Source: Brachycybe producta
Lineage: Eukaryota; Arthropoda; Diplopoda; Playtdesmida; Andrognathidae
DNA: 64,000 nucleotides
Reading direction: 5' to 3'
Assembly (NCBI GenBank): GCA_036925085.1
Contig: JAUPFP010000025.1
Location: 2,313,733-2,377,732 of the forward strand
The position numbers and the translations under genes were made by a program. Positions 44,760 to 57,100 of the stretch are shown here, one piece after another; the first letter of the stretch is position 1, and each line of letters begins with the position of its first letter. The notes below the pieces were generated by a model. The model was not told the DNA's origin, ran no database searches, and saw only the letters and a program-made list of their open reading frames with translations.

Positions 44760-44970
44760 CATCGTAAGATGAAGCTTGTGACGTTTGAGGGGTTGACAAA
44801 AAAATTTAAGATTGTGTCATTTTGTTTAAAAGAAAAGTGGTAATAACAAATAATTTAAGAAGTACTTTTGTTTAAACTGTTTAGAATGTTTGATATCATC
44901 CCTTTTCTGTGAGACTAAATAAAACATTTCTAAATATCACGTCAACCCCACTGACGTCAAAAGAATACCA
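44760..44970. mobile_element. Family M foldback element, copy 3
   Basis: Left GAAGCTTGTGACGTTTGAGG and right CCCCACTGACGTCAAAAGAA. It sits directly after copy 2, about 200 bases before the laminin start region. The left octamer has decayed to TGACGTTT. Confidence 0.72.
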
Positions 44971-45166
44971 TTTCCCCTGATAATCGTAATTGAACTCTTC
45001 CATTGCTCTAAGAAATAATCATATATACAGGGTGTTCAAAAGATTATCGAATTCAATCTCTTCTTGTGGGGAAGGAAGAGAAGACCGAAGGAGGAAGATA
45101 GTTTATTTTTAGATGTCATATTTTGCAGTCTTTGAACGTTTATGGATCAGTGGCCATCGGCTTAAG

Positions 45167-48100
45167 ATGGCTAAAAAGTTATTGTGGACCTTAGTGGCCT
45201 TTGCCGTGCTCGTGTTACCGTGGAACGGCTGCAACAGTCAAGATCATGTCACGGACATAGATGACGATTACGCTTTCCGTCAGAGCGTTGACGATCGCGG
45301 CAATTCGTGCTACGACGACTTTCGTCGTCCTCAACGTTGCATCCCAGAGTTCGTGAACGCCGCGTTCAACGTGAAGGTGGAAGCATCAAACACATGCGGC
45401 GATCCACCCATTGAATATTGCATGCAAACGGGAGTGACGGGAGCGCGAAAACTATGCGAAATGTGCAACAGTGCGATACCGTCGCTCTCTCATCCGCCAC
45501 ATTATCTTACAGACTTTAATAACATCGATAATCTCACTTGGTGGCAAAGTGAGACTATGTATCAGGGAATACAACACCCAGAACATGTCACGCTCACCCT
45601 GCACCTTAGTAAGTTCAAAGGGGAGGGGGGCCCGCCGGCCCCCCTTTCCTAAATATGGGCCCCCAAGTTCCCCCTTCCTCTCTCTCTCTCTCTTTGCAGA
45701 ACCCGCCAGTAAGTAGCTCGAAATGCGCCCGATTCGATAGTCTAGAGAGGTCAAAGGTTGCAGCGTCAATAACTAAAAAGACAAGAGCATCCTTTTAATT
45801 AAGAGATACAGTACAACGAACAAAATTGACTAATTTTGTTAGAAACTAGAAGAGTAGGTGAATGTGCTGAAGTTATTTTCAAGACGATATCGTTTAAAAT
45901 AAACTTTTTATCGCATTTTTTTAAGTTTTGGGAAAGTTGAATTTAAAAGTTTTTTCGATTCCAGTTTTTCTAAGAAAACATTTATTTAAAAAAAAATATC
46001 TTCGTGAAAATTATAAAGAAATTTGTTAGAAACTAGAATAGTAGCTGGTAAATGTACTTACAGACGGGTGTTTTAAATGACGATAATCTTTTAAAATAAA
46101 CTTTTTATCGCAATTTGAAATATAATGCAAAAAAAAAAAACTAATTAAAAATTTGATAATTTTCAAAAATAAAAATGGCATAAAACTTACTATTCTAGTT
46201 TCTAACAAACTTTGTTTATATATATTTTCTTCTTCATTTTTATCTAAAAATGGAGAGAGAGAGAGGTCAAAGGTGAAAAAATATGACTGAAGTTACATAA
46301 AGCCAAAAGAATTATGGCGGTTTTTTTTAATCAATGAGACTGTTTAGAGGCTAGAATTGAAAACTATTAAGTTAACCCTTTTGTAAAACTTCAATTAATA
46401 ACAAAAAATTAGCCTCTAAACAGTCTCGTTAATTAAAAATAACCGCATACTTTTTTTGTGTGCCTTACTTATGATAGAAATGAGTAAATAAACTGAGGCC
46501 TCATTACTAAGGCAAATGTAATGGAAGACCCTGGTTAGAGGCTAAGATTTGTTTTAGAATTTAAATTCTGATTAATTAGTTGTAGGTTGACTCTAGCCTC
46601 TAGCCTCATTGCAAAAAAACATTGTCACAATTTTATGATGAAAAAATGAGGAGGAAAAAAAAATCATAAAATTGTGACAGTTATACCTTATGATCTCACT
46701 ACTTGCGCCTTATTATTTTATCATTGTCATATATTAATACAGTACACCAGTCATATGACAATACTTGTAATGCAATAAAAGTTTCTGAATTTACTTTTGT
46801 GACTGTGATATAAGGTTTATGAGCTAGATGTGACAATGCACTGTCATATGACATTTTTTTGTAATGAGACCTCTGATCAAGTCACAGGCATCTGTAGACA
46901 GCTTCAGAATTTCTTTGGCTCCGCCCCGTCATAAATTTCTAATTGGCTTGTTACTGGGTCTGATGTCACATGCCCCCGCCCTTTTCCATTTCTAATTGGT
47001 TGATAGTTGGTCTGACGCTCATATAAAAGGGTGGAGCCAAAAAAAAATTCTGAAGCTGTCTACAGATGCCTCTGATCAAGTCTACATGTCTTAACTGTTC
47101 ACAACTAATGTTATAGATCAATGAGTGACGTCATTAATCCTTGTCATTATCTACCAATATGATGCACCTTCTCTGTCTCTCTCATGACGTCACACTCCTT
47201 TTCCGTAACGTCTGTAGGATGTAGTTGTCCAGATCATAATATTTTTGCACAAACTATGTGTTTATACAGAAAGTCTGCTGTAATGTCCAGTTTGGAAACT
47301 TTAAATAAACTTAATTTAAGGTGGCTTTATAAATATTTATTTTGTTTTTCTCCTACCAGATGGCGTCACTGCAGTGGCTATTATGTTCTATAGAACCAAG
47401 GGGCTCTTCTCTGCATTCGACGTTTTTCAAGCGGACGTTTTTCAGGAGAAAACATTACGAGAAAAAAAAATTCAAAGTGTTTTAGAAACTAGAATAGTTG
47501 TTGATAATTAGGGCTCGGATTTGTATGCAAATATTAAGAAAATGTTTCTCAATCTGTGGCCCGAATGCCAATTGGGAAGTAACATTCCTATTTACATTAA
47601 CCAACAATTAATAATTTTTTTTTTCAATCAAAAAGACTGGTTAGAGGCTAGTACTCTAGTTGACAACTGGATAGTAACCAGACATCTAGCCTCTAATCAG
47701 TCTTTTTCTATTTGAAAAAGCATAATTGCAGGTTACTCTAAATATGGTACAGATTACTTCACAATTGGCACTTGGGCCACAGATTGGGAAACATTTACTT
47801 GCTATTTGCATAAAAATCCGAATCCTAGTGATAACGCTAAAAAAATTTCATAATGCTATATCTTTTAAAATAAACTTTTTATGACAGTTTTGAAAAATGG
47901 CCGAAAATAGTTTTTTCATGGAAAAAAAAAACCCAAAACGGGTCATTTTTCAAACTAAACTATAAAATGTTTTATTTTTAAGATATTTTCATGAAAAAAC
48001 TTATAGCATAATCTTTTACCATTCTAGTTTTTAAAACAATTTAAATTTTTTTTTCGTAATGTTGTTTCTAAAAAAAAAAACGTTCACTTGACGTTTTTGC

Positions 48101-51100
48101 GGCGAAATTTTTACAAAAAAAAACCTCTATGAAGCTTAGCATTAGTAAGTGCAGTGAGACGAAAGCGAAATAAATATCTACTCAGCCACCTTGAAATTGT
48201 AAAAGAAGTTCAAGAAAAAATGGAAAGTGTTTCTTAAAATTCTTTAATCCCCCCTATTTTTCTTTAAACCCTCCTCCTCCCCTGAATTTTATGAAATGGA
48301 ATCAACCCAACCTGTCTCATGGGGGGGGGGGGCTCCCCCCTCCCCTCCCTCATAATATCCATTAATTGAAAATTAAATAACACTCAAATATGCAAATGAG
48401 ATTTCTAATTTGACCCTGTTGACTCAAAAAAAAACAAAAAAGTTAATTTTAGTTAAAAATATCTCATTTCAATTTTCAAAGACACTTTACTTGTGCCCAA
48501 ATTTGGAAGGTATATTTTCCATCTGGCACAATGACGAGGGTTGGTTGTGGAGGCTAGCAGCAATGCTTTTAGAGGGAAGAGAGAGGGGGGGGGGGGTTGA
48601 AAAGTCTCTTAAGGCAAAAATCATTTTAGCAATAAAAACGACTGGAGAGAGAGGCTAGAATTAACCAACATCGTTTTGTCTTAATTTTATCGAAATCTTT
48701 CTTGATTATTTCTTTGTTTCAGAGGCAAACTAGAAAGTGATTTTAAAAACTAGAAACTGTATTTTCATTTTTATATCGTTGAAAATAAACTTTTTGTAGA
48801 CAAAAAAAATCGTCTGTCTAAAAAAGTTGGGTCATTTTAAAACTCAGAATGGCCCCCCCCCTTCAAGGTTTCATTCAGATGCAAAAATGAAGAGACACTT
48901 GAATGTGTTTTAGAAACTAGAAGGGTAGTTTAATCCCAAAATTATTTTTCATGTTTAATATCTTTCAAAATAAACTTTTTACGTTAGTTTTTTTTTTAAA
49001 AATAATTCAACTTTTATAAACAGACGATATTTTATAATTTTTGTGTCTATAAAAAGTTTATTTTGAAAGATATCCAGGGGCGGATCTTAACTTTTGGGAG
49101 GCTCTGGTCTTTGAGGTCTTTCTGGGGCCTTTTTTTTTTTAAAAAAAAGTGAATAAATACAGTAAAAATAGTTTTAATTTTTTTAAGATATAGTTATTTT
49201 CTCTTTACAACTATTTAGTACTTTGCATTGTGTCTTGAGGGGGGGGGGGCTCTAAAAATTTGGGGCCCCTGTGCACAAGCCCACTTAGCCCTAATGTAAG
49301 ATATCAACATAATAATATCGTTAATTGATTTGACAGGCAATTTAGAAAACGGGATGAACAGAAGTTGGCTCCACCCTTTTTATAACGAACGGCAACTTCT
49401 AATTGGTTGGTTATGTAGTCTGACGTCACATGCTCTCCGCCCCTTTTCAACGTCGAACCACACAACAAACCAATTAGAAGTTGCCGTTCGTTATAAAAAG
49501 GGGCGGAGCCAACTTCTGTACATCCCGTTTTCTAATTGCCTGTATTGATTTGAGGCTCTCTACCATTCTAGTTTCTAAAACACAAAGTTTCTCTTCACTT
49601 TTTTTTTTTTTTTTTTTGCAACTGAAAACTCAGTTTGAAGAGAGGCGCGCGTTTACACTTTTTAAAATGTAAATTGTAATTCTAGAGAAACTCTAGCCTC
49701 TAACCATTCGCTTTGGTTACGAAAAGCCTATATTTTTTTTTTGTTTGGCTTATTAAAAATGCTAACAGCTAGCCTCCTCATCCAACCCGCGTTGAATATA
49801 ACTGTAATCCTTGAGTGTAATTATGTTCTCTCTCTCTCTCTCTCTCTCTCTCCCCTCTTATTTAAAAAAAACCCCTCCATATTTTAACCAACAACAAAAA
49901 AACCTCTTTTTTGGAAGAAAATAAAAGTTTCTGTTGCAAATTTTGTTTGTACAAACTAAGACAAAAGTTTCGACAACAAAAATGAGAGAGAGAAAAAAAA
50001 AATCTTGACATTTGATATTTTAAGAAATTTGAGATTATGAGATATTTAAAAGGAAAAGAGGAGGAGATTGAAATATTAAACTATGAAGAAAAAAAATGGA
50101 AGGAGGAGGAGGAGGAGGAGGTGGTCTGGTTAAAAAAAAGAGAAAGGGGGAAGGGTCATGGGTCATCTTCATAAGGGGGTCAAATTGTTGTGTCCACTTA
50201 TTAATATTTAAAAAAAAAATAATATGAAGTTATATATAATGTGACCATTTTTGGGATAATGGAGGTCAATGACCTGATTAATGAGAAATAATTAATTTCA
50301 TTTAACATCTTATGGGTAACGTGCACGTTGCGATCGAATCGAAATGTGGAACTAGAAAAAATTCTTTGCTTTTTTATTGAACAATATTAAAAACTTGATA
50401 AAAGTGTTAGAAACTAGAAGAGTTTATGTTGTTATCATTTAAAATAAACTTTTTATGATAATGTTATGAACTTATGACAGTTTTTGAAAACGTTTAAAAA
50501 TGGGTGTGTGCCATTTGCCCTAAAACCCCTTTTGCCCTAAAACCCCTTTTGCCCTAAGAGACATTTGCCCTAAAACCCCTTTTGCCCTAAGAGACATTTG
50601 CCCTAAAACCCCTTTTGCCCTAAGAGACATTTGCCCTAAAACCCCTTTTGCCCTAAGAGACATTTGCCCTAAAACCCCTTTTGCCCTAAGAGACATTTGC
50701 CCTAAAACCCCTTTTGCCCTAAGAGACATTTGCCCTAAAACCCCTTTTGCCCTAAGAGACATTTGCCCTAAAACCCCTTTTGCCCTAAGAGACATTTGCC
50801 CTAAAACCCCTTTTGCCCTAAGAGACATTTGCCCTAAAACCCCTTTTGCCCTAAGAGACATTTGCCCTAAAACCCCTTTTGCCCTAAGAGACATTTGCCC
50901 TAAAACCCCTTTTGCCCTAAGAGACATTTGCCCTAAAACCCCTTTTGCCCTAAACGAACGTTTGCCGTAATCAGTAGTCTTAAGTATCTCATTTGGCGTT
51001 TTTTTGCGCGCCTGTGTCGCGCAGAACCTTTTTTAACTTCACCGAAAGACACTAAACCGTAATAAAAGAGAACAAAAGTGGTTTTAGTGCAAATGTCTCT

Positions 51101-54100
51101 TTAGGGCAACCCGTTTAAAAATCTAATTGAATTTTTAAAAAAAATAATGCGAAAATTGACATTTTCACATAAATTTGCAATGGAAAAAAAAAGTTTATTT
51201 TGAAAGATATCGTCGTCATCATGAAAATACTTATGGCACATTTTGGCAATTGTTATTTTAAGTTTTATTTATCAGTATGTAACTCTTCTTTAGCTTCAAG
51301 AGGGGAAACCAATGTTTCATTTTTTAAGATTCTTAATTGTTTGAAACAATTAAGAATCTTAAAAAATGAAACTTTCCTGGGAACTTTGCTTAACATGTTA
51401 ATTATAAATATTACTAACACCCTCCCCCCCAATTTACAAATAAAAAAAGACATATACAAACAGAATACTGTTAAAAATAGTTCAAAATAAACAAGAAAAT
51501 GGCTAAATACATCCCCTCTCTTTCCGTAATGTCACAAACATTTTCAATGCAACAAACTTAAAAAATGAGACCTATTTTTAAATAGTTACACAAGAAAAAC
51601 GAAAACTTGTTCTATTTCCATTTTTTTCTTTATTATTTCCTCCTATTTGTGTGTCACTTTGAAACCCACACAACTCAAATATATTATGCATTTTAAAAAT
51701 AATTTTAGAAACTAGAAGAGTAAAATGAATCTTTATTTTAATAGAGAAAAAAAAAATAAACTTAATTAATGAAAGTTTCTTCAAATTAGATTTTTGAGTT
51801 TCACTGTCAATTCATGACAATGCTTAATGCTGCATATGGACTTTTATGTCCCTCTGCCATTGGCCTATTTGGCTGCTAGCAGAGTACTAATTGTAATTAT
51901 TTGGAGACCAAAAAGTTGAAAAGATATAACTTAATTCAGTTACTCTTCTAGTCTCTAGATGGCTGACACACACACACACAAGAGAGAAAGAAAAGCGAAA
52001 AAAATAAAAAAGTTGCACTTTATAAGAGAAAATTGAAGTGTTTTACAAACTAGAAGGGTAGTTTAATCACTTTCAGGGTATTTTCACGTTTGAAATCTTT
52101 TTCAATCCTGAAGTTGAGTCATTTTCAAACTTGACATAACAAAGCTTATTTTGCAAGATAACAACATGAAAATAGTAAAATTACCCTTAAGTGATTGAGC
52201 TACACTTAGGGTAGGGTATTGGTAGGGATGGGACATTCGAATTCTCGAATCCCGCGAATCTTGAAAAAATATTCGAGATTCGAAAACTCAAATCTTCGCG
52301 CTTTTTTCGTCTTTCGAATCTTTTCGAATCCTAACCTTAAAAAAAACTGTTAAAAACTTTGGTAAAATTGGTTTTAACTCCATTGACGTCCAATAGAAGC
52401 GGTTCACTAACATAAAAAACCGGCGATTGTTGCAATTTCGGTGTTGTATCCGGATCACCAATATCATCAGCTTGTGGCGACCCTGAGTGAAGCTACACTT
52501 GTTTTTTATTATTAATAAATTTAATATTTAATATTATTTCATTTATTTGTATCTTCTTAATGAATAATATAGGATTCTTATATGAAGGATTCGAGAGATT
52601 CGAGAAGACCTTTTAGGATTCGGATTCGAGAAAATTTAGGATTCGTCCCACCTCTACTTTTAAGTTTCTCTAAAACACATTAAAGTTTCTCTTCAAGTGC
52701 TGCAAAGCACTTGAAAGACAGAGAATAATCACGAGTTCGAGGGTCGTTTCAACCCTTCTAGTTTCTAAACCACATGAAGTTTCACTTCATTTTTATACCT
52801 GAAAAGCAGAATAAATGTAAAGAGTTCGAGAGGAGGTTTATACTTAAAAAAAACCACCTCAAGTGATTCATTTACCCTTCTAGTTTATAAAAAACAAAAC
52901 TTTCTTAATATTCCTTTCAGTAAATGTAGAAAGAGTTCTTATCTCCCACACGGTTCCTCCTTATTTGCATGAATATTTTTTTTGAATTAAAAAAAAAAAT
53001 CCTTTTAGCTTCCTTAAGATATTGAATTATTTAATATTGTCTAATTTTTTTGTTGTTGTTAATTTTTCAATTTACAGAAAAAGCATTTGACATAACTTAT
53101 GTGAGATTAAAGTTCCATTCACCGAGACCAGAAAGTTTTGCCATTTACAAAAAATCTTCCGAGGATGGACCTTGGATACCATATCAATATTACAGGTCTC
53201 GAGAAAACAACACACACACGAAACAAAATTTGGGATTGTCCCATAAACCTTTAGCACCACAAGAGACACCCATTTTTTTTTTTTTTTAACAACTTAAAAT
53301 TATTAATTTGTTTCTTTTAGTTCGACATGCCGAGATACTTATACACTTCCGGATGGAAACTTCATTGCAAGGACCAATGAAACTCAAGCCATGTGTTCTA
53401 ATGAATTCAGTGACATTTCACCTTTGACTGGTGGTAATGTGGCTTTTAGTACTTTAGAAGGAAGACCAAGTGCTTACAAATTCGACAATAGTCCACTTCT
53501 GCAGGTTCAAAATCTTGGTTTCCCCCCCCCCCCCTTGCACAATTTTCAAGATCAACATTGGCATGTTTTTTAGGAGTTCGTAACTGCGACGGACATTCGG
53601 ATCTCTCTGGACCGACTGAACACTTTCGGAGATGAAGTGTTCGGTGATCAGAAAGTCCTTCAGTCTTATTACTATGCCATTTCAGATTTCTCGGTCGGTG
53701 GTCGATGCAAATGTAACGGTCACGCCAATAGATGTGAGAAGAGATACTTTCCAGATGGACAGGATCGATTGGAATGTATCTGCGAACATAATACAGCCGG
53801 ACCGGACTGTAACGAATGTCTTCCGTTCTTTAACGATCAACCGTGGGGACGAGCAACGGCTACGGACGCTTACGAATGCAAACGTCGGTTGAACAAAAAT
53901 TCCCCATCATATCAAGAGTTTTAAAAAAAATTTACGATTTTTTTTATAAAAAAAAAATAACAGAAAATTAAATAAAGTTTTAAATTATTTTTAAAGTGTA
54001 ATTTTTAATTTAAATCTAAATTTCATTTTTAATTTCTTAACCTTTTTAAAATCTTTTGTAATTTAATATTTTTTTTAATTTAATAATTTAATTTTTTAAT

Positions 54101-57100
54101 TTAATAATTTAATTTTTTAATTTTAAAATTTAATTTTTTAATTTAATATTACTTTTAATTTTCTAAGTTTTTTAAAAAAAATCTTTTTTTTTAGTTTTAA
54201 TTATTTTCATTTTTAATTTAATTTTAAGTATTTTAATTTAAATTCTTATTTAAATAAAATACTTAGTTTAAAAGTAAATATAATATTTTTAAAGTTTTCG
54301 AATAATAAAAAAATAATTAATAAAACTACATAATTAATATTAATTTTAAAAATACTCGAATTAAATTCAAAATGTATTCAAATTATAAATTTAGACAATT
54401 ATGTCAAAATTAAATAAGTTAATTTTTTTACGAAATCTTTCACGAAACTTTTAATAATTAATTTTAAAATATAAACAGATAAGTGTTCCAAATTTAGACA
54501 AAAGAAAATTAAGAGACAGAAAAACATTTTTAAAAATTTAAAATAATTGAAAATCAAACTCTTGAATTTTCTTATTTGTTCCGATCGATCGTGAAGAATT
54601 CATTTTTCATTATTTTCTTTAAAGCATGCAACTGTAACAGTCGTTCTGAGAAATGTTTCTTCGATAAGGAACTCTTCAACCGTACGGGACACGGTGGACA
54701 TTGTCTCGACTGCCGAGATAACACGGACGGACCGAACTGTGGGCGCTGTAAGGAAAACTTCTACGAGAGGAACGACGGAATCTGTATCAATTGCCTTTGT
54801 GATCGTACTGGTATTAACGGAAGAAATCCATTGATCCCAAAATTTTCCAAAAAAAAATCGTTAATTGTTTTTTTTTACCAACACTACTCTTTTATGACAG
54901 GATCTCGTAGTCTCCAGTGCGATAGGAACGGGCGCTGTCAGTGTAAACCCGGTGTAACGGGTGACAAATGCGACCGTTGTGAACTGAATCATTACGATTT
55001 CGGAACTTACGGTTGCCGGTATGTTCCAAATTTAATGATCCCTCAAAATTTCCCAACAGAACTGAAAGATTTAATGACGTAACCGATTTCCGTGTCTGAT
55101 TTGTTTTTATTGAAAGAGCTTGCGGTTGTAGCGAAGCCGGTAGTTACGGAAACGTCGCCGGTTGTGACACGAACACCGGAATCTGTCGTTGCAAAGAAAA
55201 CGTCGAAGGTCAACAGTGCGACAAATGTAAACCGGGATATTTCAATCTAAATCAAGAAGACGAATTCGGTTGTACGGCTTGTTTCTGTTTTGGGCATTCT
55301 TCCGTCTGTCGTAGCGATCCAGGATATCGAAAGACGTCTATCGACAGCACCTTCACTAGAGGTCATTCTCGTTCAAACATTGTCAATTCAAGTGTCTGTA
55401 AACTGTTGATACGAATCGTACCATTTCAGATCGAGAGCGTTGGGTGGCTGTCGATCCATACGGACAGATAGTTCAGACTCAATACAATGCGATCAATCAC
55501 GTCATCGGAGTTTCGGCTCCGTCGAGAGATCCGGTTTATTTTTCCGCTCCAGATCGTTGGCTCGGAGATCATCGTGCTTCCTACAATCAATTCCTTTCCT
55601 TTACTCTTCGTCTGAACTCTACGGAATCTCGAGCTTCATCGCAGGATGTTGTAATAGAGAGTGGACGTCAGTTCATTGCGCAACCGATTTATGGACAACG
55701 GAATCCGTCTCCATCTTACGTTAATCAGGTGACGTTGAAGTTTCGAAAAGAAACTGATGTCGATTTTAAGCTTTTGGGCTAATAATTTAAAAAAACTAAA
55801 TGTTTTAGAAACTAGAAGAGTAAATGAAGAAGATAAAATTGTTTTTATATTTTGTTTCTAAAAAAAAGTTGCAACTGGAAAAGTTCTTTTGATTAAAACC
55901 TAGAATGAATATTTATCCGAAATTTCAGGAATTTCGTTTCCGTCTTCACGACCATCCGAACTACGGTTGGACTCCACGCCTCAGTACTCACGACTTCATA
56001 AGTCTTTTGAGCAACGTAACTGCGATCAAGATTCGTGGAACTTACACACCTGGAGGAATCGGTTTCCTAAAGGATGTCAAACTACAAACGGCCAGTCGAC
56101 TCGGTTACGGTCAAGATGCCGGTTGGGTCGAAATGTGTACATGTCCCGAAGGTTACGTCGGTCAATACTGCGAATCCTGCGCTCCGGGATTCCGTCACGA
56201 TCCTCCGAGTGGAGGTCCATTCGCGCGTTGCGTTCCGTGCAATTGTCACGGACATGCAGATATCTGCGATGCCGAAACCGGTCGCTGTATCTGTCGAGAT
56301 AACACGGCTGGAGATACTTGCGAGCGTTGCGCACGCGGTTACTATGGTAACGCTTTACACGGTACGAGTCACGACTGCCGTAGTTGTCCGTGTCCTCAAC
56401 AGAGTGCCTGTATGGAACTTCTCGATGGAGAGGTTATCTGTTTGGAATGTCCGGCCGGATATGCAGGTCCTCGGTGCGATATGTGTACCGATGGGTACTA
56501 TGGAGATCCACAGGGACGATATGGATCGCCGATTTCGTGTACACGTTGCGACTGCAATGGAAACATCGACACAAATGCAGTAGGAAACTGTAACAGGTGC
56601 ATTGTCTAATAACAGATGGTTAATGGGAACGTAAATCAAACTCTGATAAGTCTGCTTTTCAGGAGCAAAATTAATAGAAACTAGAAAGTGTTTTAGAAAC
56701 TAGAAGGGTAGCTCAATCACTTAAGAATATTTTCATGTTGCTATCTTTCAAAATATACTTTTTAACTAGCTATAAAAAAAAGCTTATTTTGAAAGATAGC
56801 AACATGAAAATATTCTTAAGTGATTGAGCTACCCTTCTAGTTTCTAAAACCCTTTCCAGTCTCATAATTTCGCTCCTGATAAGACAGAATATGCAGAGTT
56901 TGAAGGGACGGTTTCTACTTTAAAATCACCGTAACCTGTTATAAATGTTTCTCTTATAATAGAACATCGGGAGAATGTCTGAAATGCGTCTATTATACGA
57001 CTGGAACGCATTGCGAACGTTGTCTTTCTGGTTTTTACGGAGACGCACTCTCTGCAACCAAAGGAGACTGCAAACGTAACTTAAATCTATTTCCGTATAT

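Larger units (their letters stand above)
45609..53077 (+). other. Laminin intron 1 (7.5 kb), packed with repeats
   Basis: This intron separates the signal peptide and start of the LN domain from the rest. The donor reads TTA|GTAAGT and the acceptor TTTACAG. It contains most of the mobile elements listed between 45780 and 52930. No independent gene was found inside it. Confidence 0.85.

Noticed and set aside
45113..45166. Earlier ATG for laminin
   Set aside because: It would place 18 polar residues before a good signal peptide that begins at the ATG at 45167. It cannot be fully excluded.
50520..50927. 135-codon frame with an 11-residue repeat
   Set aside because: It is a by-product of the 33-bp array, with no start context or unique part.
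50515..50955. Interstitial telomere
   Set aside because: TTAGGG-like words are embedded in a fixed 33-bp unit rather than a pure hexamer run, and the block has insertion-type borders.
51200..51490. Matching peptides on both strands ([16 protein letters not shown])
   Set aside because: They come from the perfect 59-bp palindrome, which reads the same on both strands.
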